DNA from: Aurantiochytrium sp. KH105
Lineage: Eukaryota; Sar; Bigyra; Thraustochytrida; Thraustochytriidae
Length of the DNA stretch: 64,000 nucleotides
Direction of reading: 5' to 3'
NCBI GenBank assembly: GCA_003116975.1
Contig: BGKB01000237.1
Coordinates: 1 to 64,000 of the forward strand
The first letter of the stretch is position 1. Each line of letters starts with the position of its first letter. Of the stretch, positions 26,401 through 36,588 are shown piece after piece. Below the pieces are notes generated by a model, which saw only the letters and a program-made list of their open reading frames with translations, made no database searches and had not been told where the DNA came from. A program made the position numbers and the translations under genes.

Positions 26401-29400
26401 CTGCTTGAAGGTCTGCTTCAGAAGTAGAGGCTCTAATGCGGCATCGAGGGTCTCGCCGACATTCTCTAAAAGCACGGGCTGGCCAAACTGCACCGCGTTC
26501 TCAACTGTGCGCAGGTAGTTTCCGTCGCTGAGTTTGATGACATGCAGACCGCGCTCCTTCTCCATGTTACGAATCCACTTGTTGGCCTGACCCTGAGGAT
26601 CAATCAGTAGAGGCCATCGCCGAGAATTGAAGAAAACGATTCCGTTATCCACCGAAAAAGCATCAGTCGGCAGGCCATTCACGTGCCATTGGCGCGTCGC
26701 GACCGGGTCACCCAGCGTCGCGTTGAGCGTAACACCCTCCGAGGTTGGAATCTTGCGCTCGTGGAGCATAGATGTCCACGACGCGACCTGCTTGTCACGA
26801 AGGCCTGCTGTAAAGGGGCCCAGATACGCAATGACGCCCGCGCTCACAAGGACATCGCCCGTAAGCAAAGTGCACTGCTCCGCCAGGTCCAGGGCACTCT
26901 GCGTCCAGCGCGACTTTTCACCGCCAAGTCCATCGATGAGGGTCTTGGCGCGCTCAAGCTTCTTTCCACAGAGGTCCACTTCGTCCTCGAGATCTTTCTT
27001 CTTGTCACAGGCGGCCTGGAACTGAGCCTGCAGAGCGGCGAGCTCGTCCTCCACAGCCTTTAAAGCGTCCTGCTTCTTCTGCAGCTCGCCCATGGTGACG
27101 GACAGCTCGGCCTCGGCCTCTGCAAGGGCGGCCTTTTTCGGTGCCACTACCTTGGCCACCTTGTCATAGGACTCCATCGCGCGAACCCACTTACACATAC
27201 CGCAGGCTGCCACCGAGGCCTTTTTCACAATTTCGGGTTCAAAGTTGGGATCATTCACAAACTTGTCCCGAATGATTTTGATGAACTTTGGGTTAATGTT
27301 GTCCTTGTCGTAGTCCTTGAGCGTCTGCAGGAATTTCGGATCGGCGAGAAGTTTCTTACCGGGTGTCCACCAGTCGTCAACTTTCTTGGTAGGGTCATTG
27401 GGGTCCTTTGCCTTGGCGCATTTGATGTTGAGCATCACGCAGATTGCCTCCATCGTGAGCACCACACCTCCGGGCGGCGTTTTGAAGTTCTTGACCTCGT
27501 TAATGTCCGATGGCTTGAGCGTATCAAGAGCATCGACGGCTTCTTGCAAGAGAGGCATCGCAACCGCAAGATCGTCTTCACATTCCTTCTTGATGGCTCC
27601 CACGCGATCAGCCTCGCCTTGCGCCACTGCGGCATCCTTTCCAACAGCTTCCTTGGTGGCCTCCACACCTGGAAGCTTCTCCTCAATCTGCTTCATGAGA
27701 GCATCTGTATCGGCTTGACTCTGCGCGAGCACAGGCTGAAGGTCCGTGAGCTGCTTTTGCATGTCGGCGACCGAGCTCGCGGCGAAGTCGAGCTTCTCGA
27801 GACCAATCTCGTAGCGACGCTTCGCAGCAAGTACCTTTTCGCGACAGGCAGAGAGAGAGCCCTTGTAGGCGAGGATGAGCTCCAGATACGAAGTTGGGGT
27901 GACGTAGTTAATGCGCCGCATTGCAGAGCGAAAGTGATCCGATAGCTCCTGGATCGAGGTGTGGAAGCTCTGGCACGTGATGACGATCTGTGCGAGAATC
28001 TCCTCCTTGCTGGCGGCCTCCGTGTCCGAGATGGGAAGATCCGCGAGGAAGCGTTCTGCCACGGCAACGAGTGCATCGGCAGGCCACAGACTAAACCAGT
28101 CGATAACGCAGCAGTTGATGAGACTCGGGTACATGCGTAGACGGTCGCGAAATTCGCCGCCAATCGGACTAAACGCGAGCACGACGTGCAACTTCTTGCG
28201 CACACGCTGAACAAAAAATTGCCAGAGCTCTAGTGCGTTCATGTCCGCTGCCTTCTTGCCATACACCTGTTTGGCAAAAGGTCGCACCGCCTCGAGACAC
28301 TCTGCCTTCTCATCGCTCGGAAACAGATTCGGAATCTCTCCCGAGTTGAGAAGATTGTTGATGTCTTCCACGAAGCTCGGCTGCTTGATCTGCGAGTCGC
28401 TAAAGAGAAAGACGGCATCGCGCGGATTAAGCGCCGCAGCACGAATGACACGCTTGAGATCTTCGTGCCACTCAACCTTGTTGTAGTTCTTGGAGATTTC
28501 AATCTGGATCACGTCAAAGTCCGCGATGAAACCGGCAAGACGCGTCAGCGACTGGCGACCTGAACCACCGACACCCACGAGGAGAGCATTGCCTCCCGGC
28601 ATGGACAGCACTCGGCTGATCCTTGACACGTGCTCGATGGCGAAGAGAAAGAGTACGAGCTGCATGGGCGTTTTGCTCACGGAATTGTACTCCTCGAGAT
28701 ACGTGTCGAGCGTCTCAGAGAGTTTGGGAATTTCTTGAATCTCCTCGTACATGCGCGGATCCGCGCCAGGAACCATAAAGTCTCCGAAGAACAAGCGACG
28801 CATGTCATCAAGAACGATGTCGTCTCCAAAGTCATTATCCGCAGGCCGAGACTCCTTGAGGTGCTTGAAGATCGACGAGAAATCCGCATTGAAATGCTTG
28901 GGCGAGAGCGTCTTGAGGTAATTCAGGAACCACGTGCGGTCCGTATCATCGATGAGGCGATCCGAAAACACGCGTAGGACCTCATGCACCCAGAGCCTTA
29001 CAATGTACGGACGATCGACGCCCTCTGTCTGTGGGCCAACCATGGTGACACCTTGAATGACACGCGAAAAGTCACGCAAGTTAAAGGTGTAGTGGGACTT
29101 TGCTGGTGTTGGCAAAAGTTCCTCCTTCGCCTTTGTATATGCTTCGAGAGTGGCCGTCACGATGCCTCCCGCCAGACCACGAATCGACTCGTCGAAGCCA
29201 GGCTTGCCAAAGTGCCAGGTGGCGAGCGTCTGGAAGATGCGGGTCAACGTTTGATCCGAGAATTCCGTAAACGTCAGCACGTTGAAGTGGCGCATCATTC
29301 GAGGTGTGATGAAGTTGCGTCCTCCGCCAGGTGGGCCCATTGCTGCGACAAGGAGCGTATCAATAATATTGCGAAAGGACTTCTCCTTGAGATCGTACCA

Positions 29401-32400
29401 TCCGCCGTTGTCCACGAACTGCCGCAAAAGCTCGATCGGCGGCTGCGCGCCGTACTCTTCCACGACGGGCATGTTGAGATCGTCAACGAAGAGCATGTAC
29501 TTCTTCCCGAGTGCAGGGCCAAATACACCCTTGCGCCGGCGATCCATGCGTCCGTCGACAATGTCTTGGAGCTGCGCCGCACTTGTGTTGGCAGAAAATG
29601 CAGTCATGATGGTCATATACGTGTCACGGTCGAGTCGGTTCATCAGACAGTCAACCACATATGTGGATTTACCCGTGCCTGTGGGTCCAATGACCAGCGT
29701 TGGCTTCTCATGGGTGTACAGCGAGGTCAAAAGATATGAAAACTGACATGTGTTCTCCGTTGGGACCACGATTGCGCTGTATTCTGCATCGTTGGCAATT
29801 TTAAATTTGTCCAGCAGATCGATCCAGCTCTTCCAGCGCTCTTCTTCGGGCAGATAGCAATAATCGTACACGAGACCGCCTTCGGGGATCGGAATCTGAA
29901 ATTTGTGCGTCTTGGGCCCATTACCTGCTTCTTCCTCGTACTCTTCCTCTTCCTCGGCTTCGCCAGCCTTTTGCTCGCCGGCTTGAGCGCTAGAATCGTT
30001 CGCAGCGGCAGCGCCATCGCCGCCCTCTGCATCTTCTTTTCCGGCCCCATCAGCGTCCTCGTCGTCCTCATCGTTATCATCCTCTGGCTCTGGAGGGACC
30101 TCACGCACAATAGGTTCGAGATTAAAGCTCGGAAGCTTCCAGCCCTTGGCGAGCAGGCCAATCCAAATCTTGGGGTAGGATTCCTCAATGAACTTGCCCT
30201 CCTGATCGTTGAGGACCTGCCGCAGGTACTCGCTAAAGAGCGGGCGGCTTGCGGCATCAATCGAAGCGCCAAGCGACCAGACGAGAGCGAACAAAAAGTA
30301 TGTTTCCACTTCGACGTCGGTGGCTTCCCGGATCTTGGGGGTACCGTGAGGAGCGGTCGGGTTGCGCAAAAGGGTTTCGAGGCAGCTCTCCAAGAGGCGA
30401 ATGCAGCTGACCACAAGGTTGGCATTCACAGTTGGCGCTTCCTCGCGGCACTTTTTGCGCACAAAGATAATGCAAGGGTCCATGAGCCATTTGAAAAGAA
30501 CAGTAAGCAATCTTCGCTGGCGGCGGGTGATGAAAAAGGGTGGCGCGTTTGCAAAAGCCTCTTCGTCCTCTTCGAGCTCGGCAACAACCTCGGAAATGTC
30601 GCGACGTGTGGTGATGCGGTCCAGCCATGACTGCAACAGAGGGAACCAATCGAGGCGATGCGGCTCGAAAAAGATAACACCACAGCGAGACACAGTCGCC
30701 GGCGAGGCGACCTCGAGGTCCATGGGCTCAAACATCATTGACATGGTGTCCGAGAGCGCGACCATCTCTCCACTTTGAAGACACAACTTCTTGTTATCAT
30801 CAAGGACGGTGTTCATGTTCTCAATCCAGATGGCATCGACGGGTCCATCGAACATGACCCACTTGCGGTCCGGTTCTTCGCCAATCTTGTTGTTCGCGCA
30901 GTCACGATACTTGATGGCGAGCACACCATCGGTCCACTCGTGTGTAACGGGGTCAAATTGACCGTAGAGCATGCCCATGGAGATGGACTTGGGGTTGATG
31001 ACCACGTCGACCACCTTTTGCCAACGGCTGTCGTCGGGGTTCTCCTCGTGTAATAGCGTAAGAAGATCTTGCAGACAGCGCCAGGAGGAGGTCTTGCCAC
31101 CAAATGGCAGACCGACCACCATAAAACCGTGACGCACAAGCATCATCTCGTATACCTGAATAACCTTTCCATAAAAGTAATCATCCGGCTGGAGACCGAG
31201 TTTCGTGCACGTGCGCAAAAATGCGTTCCGGAAGAGAGAGCGATCAATCTCGGGGAGCACCACCCCAGGAAAGAGATCACCCACGATACCCTGGAAGAGG
31301 GGCATATCCTGCGAAAGAAACTTTGGCTCGTTGACGTCGATAATAGATCGGAGCATCAGCACGGCTTCGTCCGTCTCGCGATTTTCCTTGAGACGCTTCT
31401 GCGCGCCAGCAGCACGCAGGACGGACATAACAGCGCGCATACCGTAATCGTAATGCTTTTGCGAACTCAGCTGCTCACTGCAAAGCCTGTAGGTAGCCAC
31501 AATCTTCTTGGCAAGGACCTTTGCATTCAGGTAGCCAAAACTGTACAGGATAATCTCACCAATCAGCGCGTAGTCAGGAACCATCATGGCGCAGGGGCGA
31601 AAGAGAGCTTTGAGATTGTCTGGCAACTCTGAACGACCAGCGTAGCCTGGGTTCATTGTAATGTAAACATTGCAGCCGACCTTGAGCGGCAGCGTAGTTC
31701 CTTCGAACTCGATCACCTCGGCCTTGTCAATCTTACCGCGCTGAATGGTCAGAATCTGCTGTGCCACCACAGACAACACTTCGAGTTCGATACGGTTGAA
31801 CTCGTCAAAGCATGCCCAGGCGCCGCTAGACAGGAGACCCTTGAAGAATTTGCCCATGGCAAGATAATCAAGGCCATCAGAGCAGTTAAAGACGACAGTC
31901 TGAACAGCGACGGCCTTGCCAAGATCCTTGGTTGTCTCCGTCTTTCCCGTTCCGGCAGGTCCTTCTGGGGCGCCACCGTACAATAGCTGCAGAGCACCCA
32001 TGAGTGTGCGGTAGCAGCGATCGGTAAGGGGCGTGACAACGAGACGCCCCGAGCACCCAAGATACTCGTAGTCGTACTCGCAGCAGGCAGTGATCATTTT
32101 CACATCGAGTGAACCGGGCGTTCCCGTCGTAGCGGAGTGGCTGTTATCGTACCAGTAGTAGCGAAGCTGTGCGATCCAGTCAAAGTCGAGTGGCGTGGCG
32201 ACGCCTCCCTCAGCAAGCTGTCCCACCGTATCTCTCGAGTGCACGTCGAGGGTGACCATTGCACCAATGGCAGTCCGCATCAGCTTGGGCAAATCACCAC
32301 GCACAAGCTGTACAATGTCCTGGAGCTGCGTTTGAAGAACCTTGAAATACTCAAAAAGTCCAGCGTTACCTTTGTCTCGCAAGGCTTTTTCAACCTCAAG

Positions 32401-35400
32401 AGTCCAAAAGGCTTGACTTGTACCAATGAGCATCTGGCCCTGCCATTCTTGGACCCACTGGATACGCTGGGCTGCTTCAGCATAAGCCTTCATACAGAGA
32501 TCGAGGGTGTACGCAACGCTTCTGCGCATCACCGTCTCGGTCTGTACGAGCCAAACCTCAACGTTTCCACCAGTACTGTTGGGGTTAATGACGTCGTGGT
32601 CAATTTTGTCGTACGTAAAGTCGACGCGCTCCTTTTGCGGACTGAGCATGGCGCGAATATCGAGGTTCTCGTCGAAGAAGAGCTCGTTGATGCCCTCGAA
32701 ACACTTCTTCAAGTGGGGTTGGACGCGCAGTGGGTCCTTTGTCTCGGAAAGGATTTCGAGCAGCTCGTCGTTGGAAAGGAAGAAAAAACGCGGAAAATAA
32801 AGGCGTTTCGTCTCGAGGTAGTTGTTGAGACCCTTCTGAATTTCGTCCATGAGCTCGTTTGCTCGAAGCATGTCGCTCAGAAGCCCTGGACGACGCGCAG
32901 TGATGATAACGCTAGGTAGCTCAGCGGTCTTGCCGACGGCCTCGCGCCAAAGATCATCGACCTCGCGGAACATCTTTGCCTCGGTGGGCATCTGCTTCAT
33001 GATATCGGGTGAACCGAAAATGGGTTCAAGGTAAAGCCAGGTTCCCTGCAGCTTGAGCCAATTGTCGAGAATGTTCTGCAGATCGATCAGAGTCTGCTCC
33101 CATTCCTTGATGCGCTCGATGAAGGGCTGCACGTAGCGACTGCTGCGCATCGCCTGGGCCTTGACGATGTGGTCGTCGAGAAGTGTCTGAATTTCATCGA
33201 AGCCGCCAACGATGTATGTACCGGTGTTGCGGTACGGCTTTGCGACAAACTCGAGCGGCTCCCACTCGCGCTCCATCTTGTCCATGCCCTTTTCCAAGGA
33301 GTACTCCTTGTTGGCACTGACACACGTATCCTCGATCTCATTGGTGAATTTGTGCAGGCCGACCTCTATGCAGCTCTCCAAATTAACCTCGGGAGAGTAC
33401 TTCACAGGGAGCTTGGTAATATCTGCAATGAGGCCCCAGTGACGCTCGCGAAGACCGGGGTTGCAGAGAAGCAGCATCAGAGGAATGTACTCGTCGAGGT
33501 AGGTTTTGGACTCGTTGAGTAGCACGGTTGCGGCCTTCAGCGGCTCTTCGACCTCTTGGCGCTCAAACTCCTTGACGAGCTTGGCCGTGGCGCGACGCAC
33601 ATTGTCGGCGTCGCGATCAATCTCCTCGGCGTCGAGCGACACGAGTGGACGGGCGAGCCAAGTTGATGTCTGTTCCGCAAAGAGCTTGGCCGTATCCCAG
33701 AGAATGCCGTACGGGTCGAGCGACTTCTTGAGTCCGGAGATACGTGTCATCCACATGGGCGTCGTGACCTCCTGCGCAAGAAGCTCTTCCTGCTCGCGAA
33801 TGCCTTCCATCTCGTTTTCGGCGTCGCCAATCACCTTGCGCAGATCGTTGACGCGCTTGAGCGCACGTTCGACGCCCACGGGCGACAAATCGCCCATTGT
33901 CTGGAGCTTGAGGCAATCCTCCTCTGCGCGAGAAAGCTCGTCGGCAAAGAACTCGCGACGGCGCTCGAGGACCTGAATGCGCATCTGCTTTTGCGATTCC
34001 TGCAATTTCTCGCTCCGGCGCTGCGACTCCCACACCTTTGCAGGGAAGGCATAGACATTTTGAACGAGGGTTGTGTCTTCTTCCGTGAGATGGTAGTCGT
34101 AGTTGATCGCAAAGTTGATGCGAGGGCTGACTTCGGTAACGATCCTCTTTTCCATTTCTTTGGCCCGGGTTTCGCACTCTTTGGCATACAGGATGAGCGC
34201 GTGAAGCTCCTCGCTATCCTGGGGCTCTTTGATGAGGCGCTGCATCATTTCGCTGTACTCAGTGCAGAGCTCTTGCATAATCTGAGAGTTGTCCTTGGCC
34301 ACCTGAAGCTGGACGGTTTCGACATACTTTTCTGCCTTGTTTCGGAAGGCCGTCTTGATCGGTGCGCAGTCGACGCGAAACATGGAAAAATTTTCCGTGT
34401 CCTGAACTGCAGCATCGATCTCATCCTGAACCGTGCGGAACCGCATAAGCTCGGCATTGAGCTCTTTAAGTGATGCTCGGCTTTCCATTCCGAACTTGCG
34501 GTTCTTGATCTTGTACTGGACAGCAGCATCTTCAGAGCCGTCAAAAAGTCCTGAAAAGCTTGCAAAAGACTTGGTCAGCGCCTTGCAATCCTCGTACCGA
34601 GCGACGATGGTCTCGCTGACAATTTCTTTAAGAGCCTGGAGTCGCTCGTTGTTCACGAGCATTTCGCAGGGCGCAAGAAATGCCTCTCCATCAACGCGAG
34701 GGAGTTTTCCAGCAGCATTGACAATCGATTCGAGGACCTGGTTAACGGTATGGATCAAGTCCTCGGCGCTGGGAGAGAATTCTGGCGTGCTATCTTCCTC
34801 GGCAACGGTTAGCTGCACAACGAATAGAGGGACAGGAGGCGCACCTTTGTGGGCAATTACGTCGTCCGTGTAAGATCTGAAGAAGGCCTCAAAGTCATCC
34901 AGGGACGCATCGATAGCCGAGCGCACCTGACGAGACATGAGGACGCAAGCGGTGTCGAGGATGAGCTGGCCGGCTGCGGGAATTCTAGGGCCGCCATCGC
35001 AGCTGGCAGAGTTTGCAGAGTTCGCCTTTGCCGATGCCATCTGTTCCGATGGAGACGCAGGTCCTGAGGAGAGCTCGTCTTCAACAGAAAGTGCATGGGA
35101 CCCGGCGTCAGCACAGCCTGCCTTTGCTTTTTTGGGCGACTCGCTCCGCATGAGTCCTTCGAGCGATTCCGAGAGAATCTCGGAGGCACGCTGCAGCCAT
35201 TTATCCTTGAGGTGCAAGCGCACGGCGTCAGCGATGCCTTCGCTATGCTTGGCAAAAATCATGGGCTCAAAGGGCAGATGTAGACGGTACTCGAGCATGC
35301 CCATTTCGACAAAGTTGCTGCACGGTGCCATGTCCTCGATCCAGAGAGTTTGGAGGTCGCGCAGTGCCGCGTGGAGGGCCAGATGTGAATACAAGTGAGC

Positions 35401-36375
35401 GCGTGCAGCCTCTACTGCTGGCCGCGAGACCCCGGTTCTGCGTAGGACCCGCCAGGCGTGTTGTGTGAATTCCTGCGAGGTCCAGTCCTGCTGCGGGTCT
35501 CGAAGCCAGCGTGGGTCGATACCGAGACTGGCGCGCTGCGACGGCTCGAGAAGCTCGTACTCAATGGCCGCCGATTTGACGCACGCAAAGTAATTACCGC
35601 GCATGTCACTTATCATTTTCGATACGAATCCTTGGCGATTCTCGACGCTGAGCAGGGAGTTCGGCGGCGCTACGGGGAGCTTGTCAAGGACACGGTGCTC
35701 CCAGGATTCTTTGTGCCTTGCAATCTCGCACTGTCGGCCGCACACATCAAAGCACTGATACTCGTCGACCGCGGTACGAAAGCGTTTGGTGTTATGCTTC
35801 ACCTTTTCGCGGATACGCGAGCCTTGTCCGTCTATGGTAGCGACAGTTTCGGACTTATATTCATGCTTGTGCTCGTGCTCGTGCTCGTGCTCGAGCTCAC
35901 TGCTTGCGAAGACCTCTCCTTCCGTTGTCGTGTCGAGATCGAGATCACTTGCAATTGAGTCAACAGTTTGAATTGATGGCGTCGGTGCCGTCGCCGGAGC
36001 GGGACTCCAATTCGCAACGTTGAAGCGTTTCCCGATGCGCTTTGGACTCTGTCCAGGAGTTGGGGCTACTGCAATACCTCCGGGAGGCGACTTCGGAGAA
36101 GTTGGCAAATCAGCGTGCGGAGAATCAATTGAGATGGGACTTCGAAGTCGCGGCTTGGTCGGACTTCGGACGCTTCCCGTGGTGTCCTTATTGAGAGTCC
36201 GGACGGTGAGTTTGCTGGCCTGAGGCGTGTAGTTGCGACCGATTTTGTCACTTGGCGAGCTGTAGATGGTTTCGTCCCTTTTTGTCGGCGATTCGAGGCC
36301 ATCGCCAACGCTCTGCAGCGGGTTCAGCCGCCGAGGGCTGCGTGGAGATCTGGAATCCATATGTGACCCGCCCAA
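23482..36375 (-). CDS. Axonemal inner-arm dynein heavy chain (DNAH3/7/12-like)
   Basis: 4,297 residues in one exon of 12.9 kb. The four nucleotide-binding AAA P-loops are visible: AAA1 GPAGTGKTETTKDLG (about 1,472) with Walker B ACFDEFNRI, AAA2 GLPFGGKTSS (about 1,755), AAA3 GPTGTGKSTYVVD (about 2,227) and AAA4 VGVGGSGRQSL (about 2,597). The coiled-coil stalk and microtubule-binding tip span about 2,845-3,145. The C-terminus TSERRGVLATTGHSSNFLMY followed by WIERGVALLTQLDD is of the single-headed inner-arm type, closest by eye to DNAH7/3/12. Oddities are a Ser-Pro-rich N-terminal 110 residues, a His/Glu run at about 165-176 and a very acidic insert of about 60 residues between AAA2 and AAA3. 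The protein powers ciliary beating; the class call rests on motif comparison only. Confidence 0.95.
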   Translation of the reverse strand: MGGSHMDSRSPRSPRRLNPLQSVGDGLESPTKRDETIYSSPSDKIGRNYTPQASKLTVRTLNKDTTGSVRSPTKPRLRSPISIDSPHADLPTSPKSPPGGIAVAPTPGQSPKRIGKRFNVANWSPAPATAPTPSIQTVDSIASDLDLDTTTEGEVFASSELEHEHEHEHKHEYKSETVATIDGQGSRIREKVKHNTKRFRTAVDEYQCFDVCGRQCEIARHKESWEHRVLDKLPVAPPNSLLSVENRQGFVSKMISDMRGNYFACVKSAAIEYELLEPSQRASLGIDPRWLRDPQQDWTSQEFTQHAWRVLRRTGVSRPAVEAARAHLYSHLALHAALRDLQTLWIEDMAPCSNFVEMGMLEYRLHLPFEPMIFAKHSEGIADAVRLHLKDKWLQRASEILSESLEGLMRSESPKKAKAGCADAGSHALSVEDELSSGPASPSEQMASAKANSANSASCDGGPRIPAAGQLILDTACVLMSRQVRSAIDASLDDFEAFFRSYTDDVIAHKGAPPVPLFVVQLTVAEEDSTPEFSPSAEDLIHTVNQVLESIVNAAGKLPRVDGEAFLAPCEMLVNNERLQALKEIVSETIVARYEDCKALTKSFASFSGLFDGSEDAAVQYKIKNRKFGMESRASLKELNAELMRFRTVQDEIDAAVQDTENFSMFRVDCAPIKTAFRNKAEKYVETVQLQVAKDNSQIMQELCTEYSEMMQRLIKEPQDSEELHALILYAKECETRAKEMEKRIVTEVSPRINFAINYDYHLTEEDTTLVQNVYAFPAKVWESQRRSEKLQESQKQMRIQVLERRREFFADELSRAEEDCLKLQTMGDLSPVGVERALKRVNDLRKVIGDAENEMEGIREQEELLAQEVTTPMWMTRISGLKKSLDPYGILWDTAKLFAEQTSTWLARPLVSLDAEEIDRDADNVRRATAKLVKEFERQEVEEPLKAATVLLNESKTYLDEYIPLMLLLCNPGLRERHWGLIADITKLPVKYSPEVNLESCIEVGLHKFTNEIEDTCVSANKEYSLEKGMDKMEREWEPLEFVAKPYRNTGTYIVGGFDEIQTLLDDHIVKAQAMRSSRYVQPFIERIKEWEQTLIDLQNILDNWLKLQGTWLYLEPIFGSPDIMKQMPTEAKMFREVDDLWREAVGKTAELPSVIITARRPGLLSDMLRANELMDEIQKGLNNYLETKRLYFPRFFFLSNDELLEILSETKDPLRVQPHLKKCFEGINELFFDENLDIRAMLSPQKERVDFTYDKIDHDVINPNSTGGNVEVWLVQTETVMRRSVAYTLDLCMKAYAEAAQRIQWVQEWQGQMLIGTSQAFWTLEVEKALRDKGNAGLFEYFKVLQTQLQDIVQLVRGDLPKLMRTAIGAMVTLDVHSRDTVGQLAEGGVATPLDFDWIAQLRYYWYDNSHSATTGTPGSLDVKMITACCEYDYEYLGCSGRLVVTPLTDRCYRTLMGALQLLYGGAPEGPAGTGKTETTKDLGKAVAVQTVVFNCSDGLDYLAMGKFFKGLLSSGAWACFDEFNRIELEVLSVVAQQILTIQRGKIDKAEVIEFEGTTLPLKVGCNVYITMNPGYAGRSELPDNLKALFRPCAMMVPDYALIGEIILYSFGYLNAKVLAKKIVATYRLCSEQLSSQKHYDYGMRAVMSVLRAAGAQKRLKENRETDEAVLMLRSIIDVNEPKFLSQDMPLFQGIVGDLFPGVVLPEIDRSLFRNAFLRTCTKLGLQPDDYFYGKVIQVYEMMLVRHGFMVVGLPFGGKTSSWRCLQDLLTLLHEENPDDSRWQKVVDVVINPKSISMGMLYGQFDPVTHEWTDGVLAIKYRDCANNKIGEEPDRKWVMFDGPVDAIWIENMNTVLDDNKKLCLQSGEMVALSDTMSMMFEPMDLEVASPATVSRCGVIFFEPHRLDWFPLLQSWLDRITTRRDISEVVAELEEDEEAFANAPPFFITRRQRRLLTVLFKWLMDPCIIFVRKKCREEAPTVNANLVVSCIRLLESCLETLLRNPTAPHGTPKIREATDVEVETYFLFALVWSLGASIDAASRPLFSEYLRQVLNDQEGKFIEESYPKIWIGLLAKGWKLPSFNLEPIVREVPPEPEDDNDEDDEDADGAGKEDAEGGDGAAAANDSSAQAGEQKAGEAEEEEEYEEEAGNGPKTHKFQIPIPEGGLVYDYCYLPEEERWKSWIDLLDKFKIANDAEYSAIVVPTENTCQFSYLLTSLYTHEKPTLVIGPTGTGKSTYVVDCLMNRLDRDTYMTIMTAFSANTSAAQLQDIVDGRMDRRRKGVFGPALGKKYMLFVDDLNMPVVEEYGAQPPIELLRQFVDNGGWYDLKEKSFRNIIDTLLVAAMGPPGGGRNFITPRMMRHFNVLTFTEFSDQTLTRIFQTLATWHFGKPGFDESIRGLAGGIVTATLEAYTKAKEELLPTPAKSHYTFNLRDFSRVIQGVTMVGPQTEGVDRPYIVRLWVHEVLRVFSDRLIDDTDRTWFLNYLKTLSPKHFNADFSSIFKHLKESRPADNDFGDDIVLDDMRRLFFGDFMVPGADPRMYEEIQEIPKLSETLDTYLEEYNSVSKTPMQLVLFLFAIEHVSRISRVLSMPGGNALLVGVGGSGRQSLTRLAGFIADFDVIQIEISKNYNKVEWHEDLKRVIRAAALNPRDAVFLFSDSQIKQPSFVEDINNLLNSGEIPNLFPSDEKAECLEAVRPFAKQVYGKKAADMNALELWQFFVQRVRKKLHVVLAFSPIGGEFRDRLRMYPSLINCCVIDWFSLWPADALVAVAERFLADLPISDTEAASKEEILAQIVITCQSFHTSIQELSDHFRSAMRRINYVTPTSYLELILAYKGSLSACREKVLAAKRRYEIGLEKLDFAASSVADMQKQLTDLQPVLAQSQADTDALMKQIEEKLPGVEATKEAVGKDAAVAQGEADRVGAIKKECEDDLAVAMPLLQEAVDALDTLKPSDINEVKNFKTPPGGVVLTMEAICVMLNIKCAKAKDPNDPTKKVDDWWTPGKKLLADPKFLQTLKDYDKDNINPKFIKIIRDKFVNDPNFEPEIVKKASVAACGMCKWVRAMESYDKVAKVVAPKKAALAEAEAELSVTMGELQKKQDALKAVEDELAALQAQFQAACDKKKDLEDEVDLCGKKLERAKTLIDGLGGEKSRWTQSALDLAEQCTLLTGDVLVSAGVIAYLGPFTAGLRDKQVASWTSMLHERKIPTSEGVTLNATLGDPVATRQWHVNGLPTDAFSVDNGIVFFNSRRWPLLIDPQGQANKWIRNMEKERGLHVIKLSDGNYLRTVENAVQFGQPVLLENVGETLDAALEPLLLKQTFKQGGVECLRLGDSTVEYSPEFQFYITTKLPNPHYLPEVAVKVTLLNFMITPDGLEDQLLGTVVLEERPDLAEEKARLIVEGAENSRKLKELEDNILHILSSSSGNILEDESAINALNSSKVLSNEIAEKQAVAEQTEKTIDEVRQGYRPIAYHGQLLYFCIADLANIEPVYQYSLSWFSNLFVASIRNSEKSDDLEERLENLRTFFTYSLYCNICRSLLEKDKLLFAFLLTVKLMFGAKELEESEWYFLLTGGVAMDNPHENPASEWLADKSWGEVCRLSDMPAFEELRETFAEDATSWKKVYDASNAHREPYPDRWEGDRLTPFQRMLVLRCIRPDRVTLAVQDFVINKMGERFVKPPPFDLGACYSDSNALSPLIFILSPGSDPMASLLKFADSVKQQVSSISLGQGQGPIAERMIAKAQEDGTWVVLQNCHLAVSWMSAFERICELITTENTKPEFRMWCTSYPSADFPVSVLQNGVKMTNEPPKGLRANLIGSYSSDPIADPDFFESSVAPDKEANFHMMLFGLAIFHALVQERRLFGPMGWNIPYEFTDADLSISAAQLAFFIEQFDMVPFKALHYTAAECNYGGRVTDDKDRRCLHVILSRFYRAEVLDAGFAISPSGAYTMPDPATCTSRDDFVEHIEKFPLVAEPEVFGLHANATITKDRKETNDLFTSILLTQADTNSAGAKSPDEVMDEVAQDILSRLPETFNLELAQVRFPVRWDESLNTVLQQELVRYNRLTSVIRPSLVNLRKAVRGEMVMSAELERVGNSMFYGLVPGLWAGKSYPSLKPLGGYVTDLLRRLDMLGSWLENEPPAVFWISGFYFTQAFLTGCMQNYARKNQIAIDSVNFDFEVMPKTKYQRGPESTEGAYVDGLFFDGARWDRDTQQLADPHPKQLFSLAPVLWLKPMPQDEIKPPPHYNCPVYKTSERRGVLATTGHSSNFLMYMRIPSEEEQGFWIERGVALLTQLDD

Positions 36376-36548
36376 GGTACGTATCGTATCGTATTGATCA
36401 AATGTAAATCGTTCTGGCCGTGGCCAATAAACGAGAAGGAGGTGTCAGCACACGAAGGTAGCGACGCTCAAGCCAAGCGTAGCTCGTGGACTGTCTGATC
36501 GATCAGAACAAGACGATGATGACCACTTGCGTCCGCAGTACGGGGACT

Positions 36549-36588
<40 letters not shown>

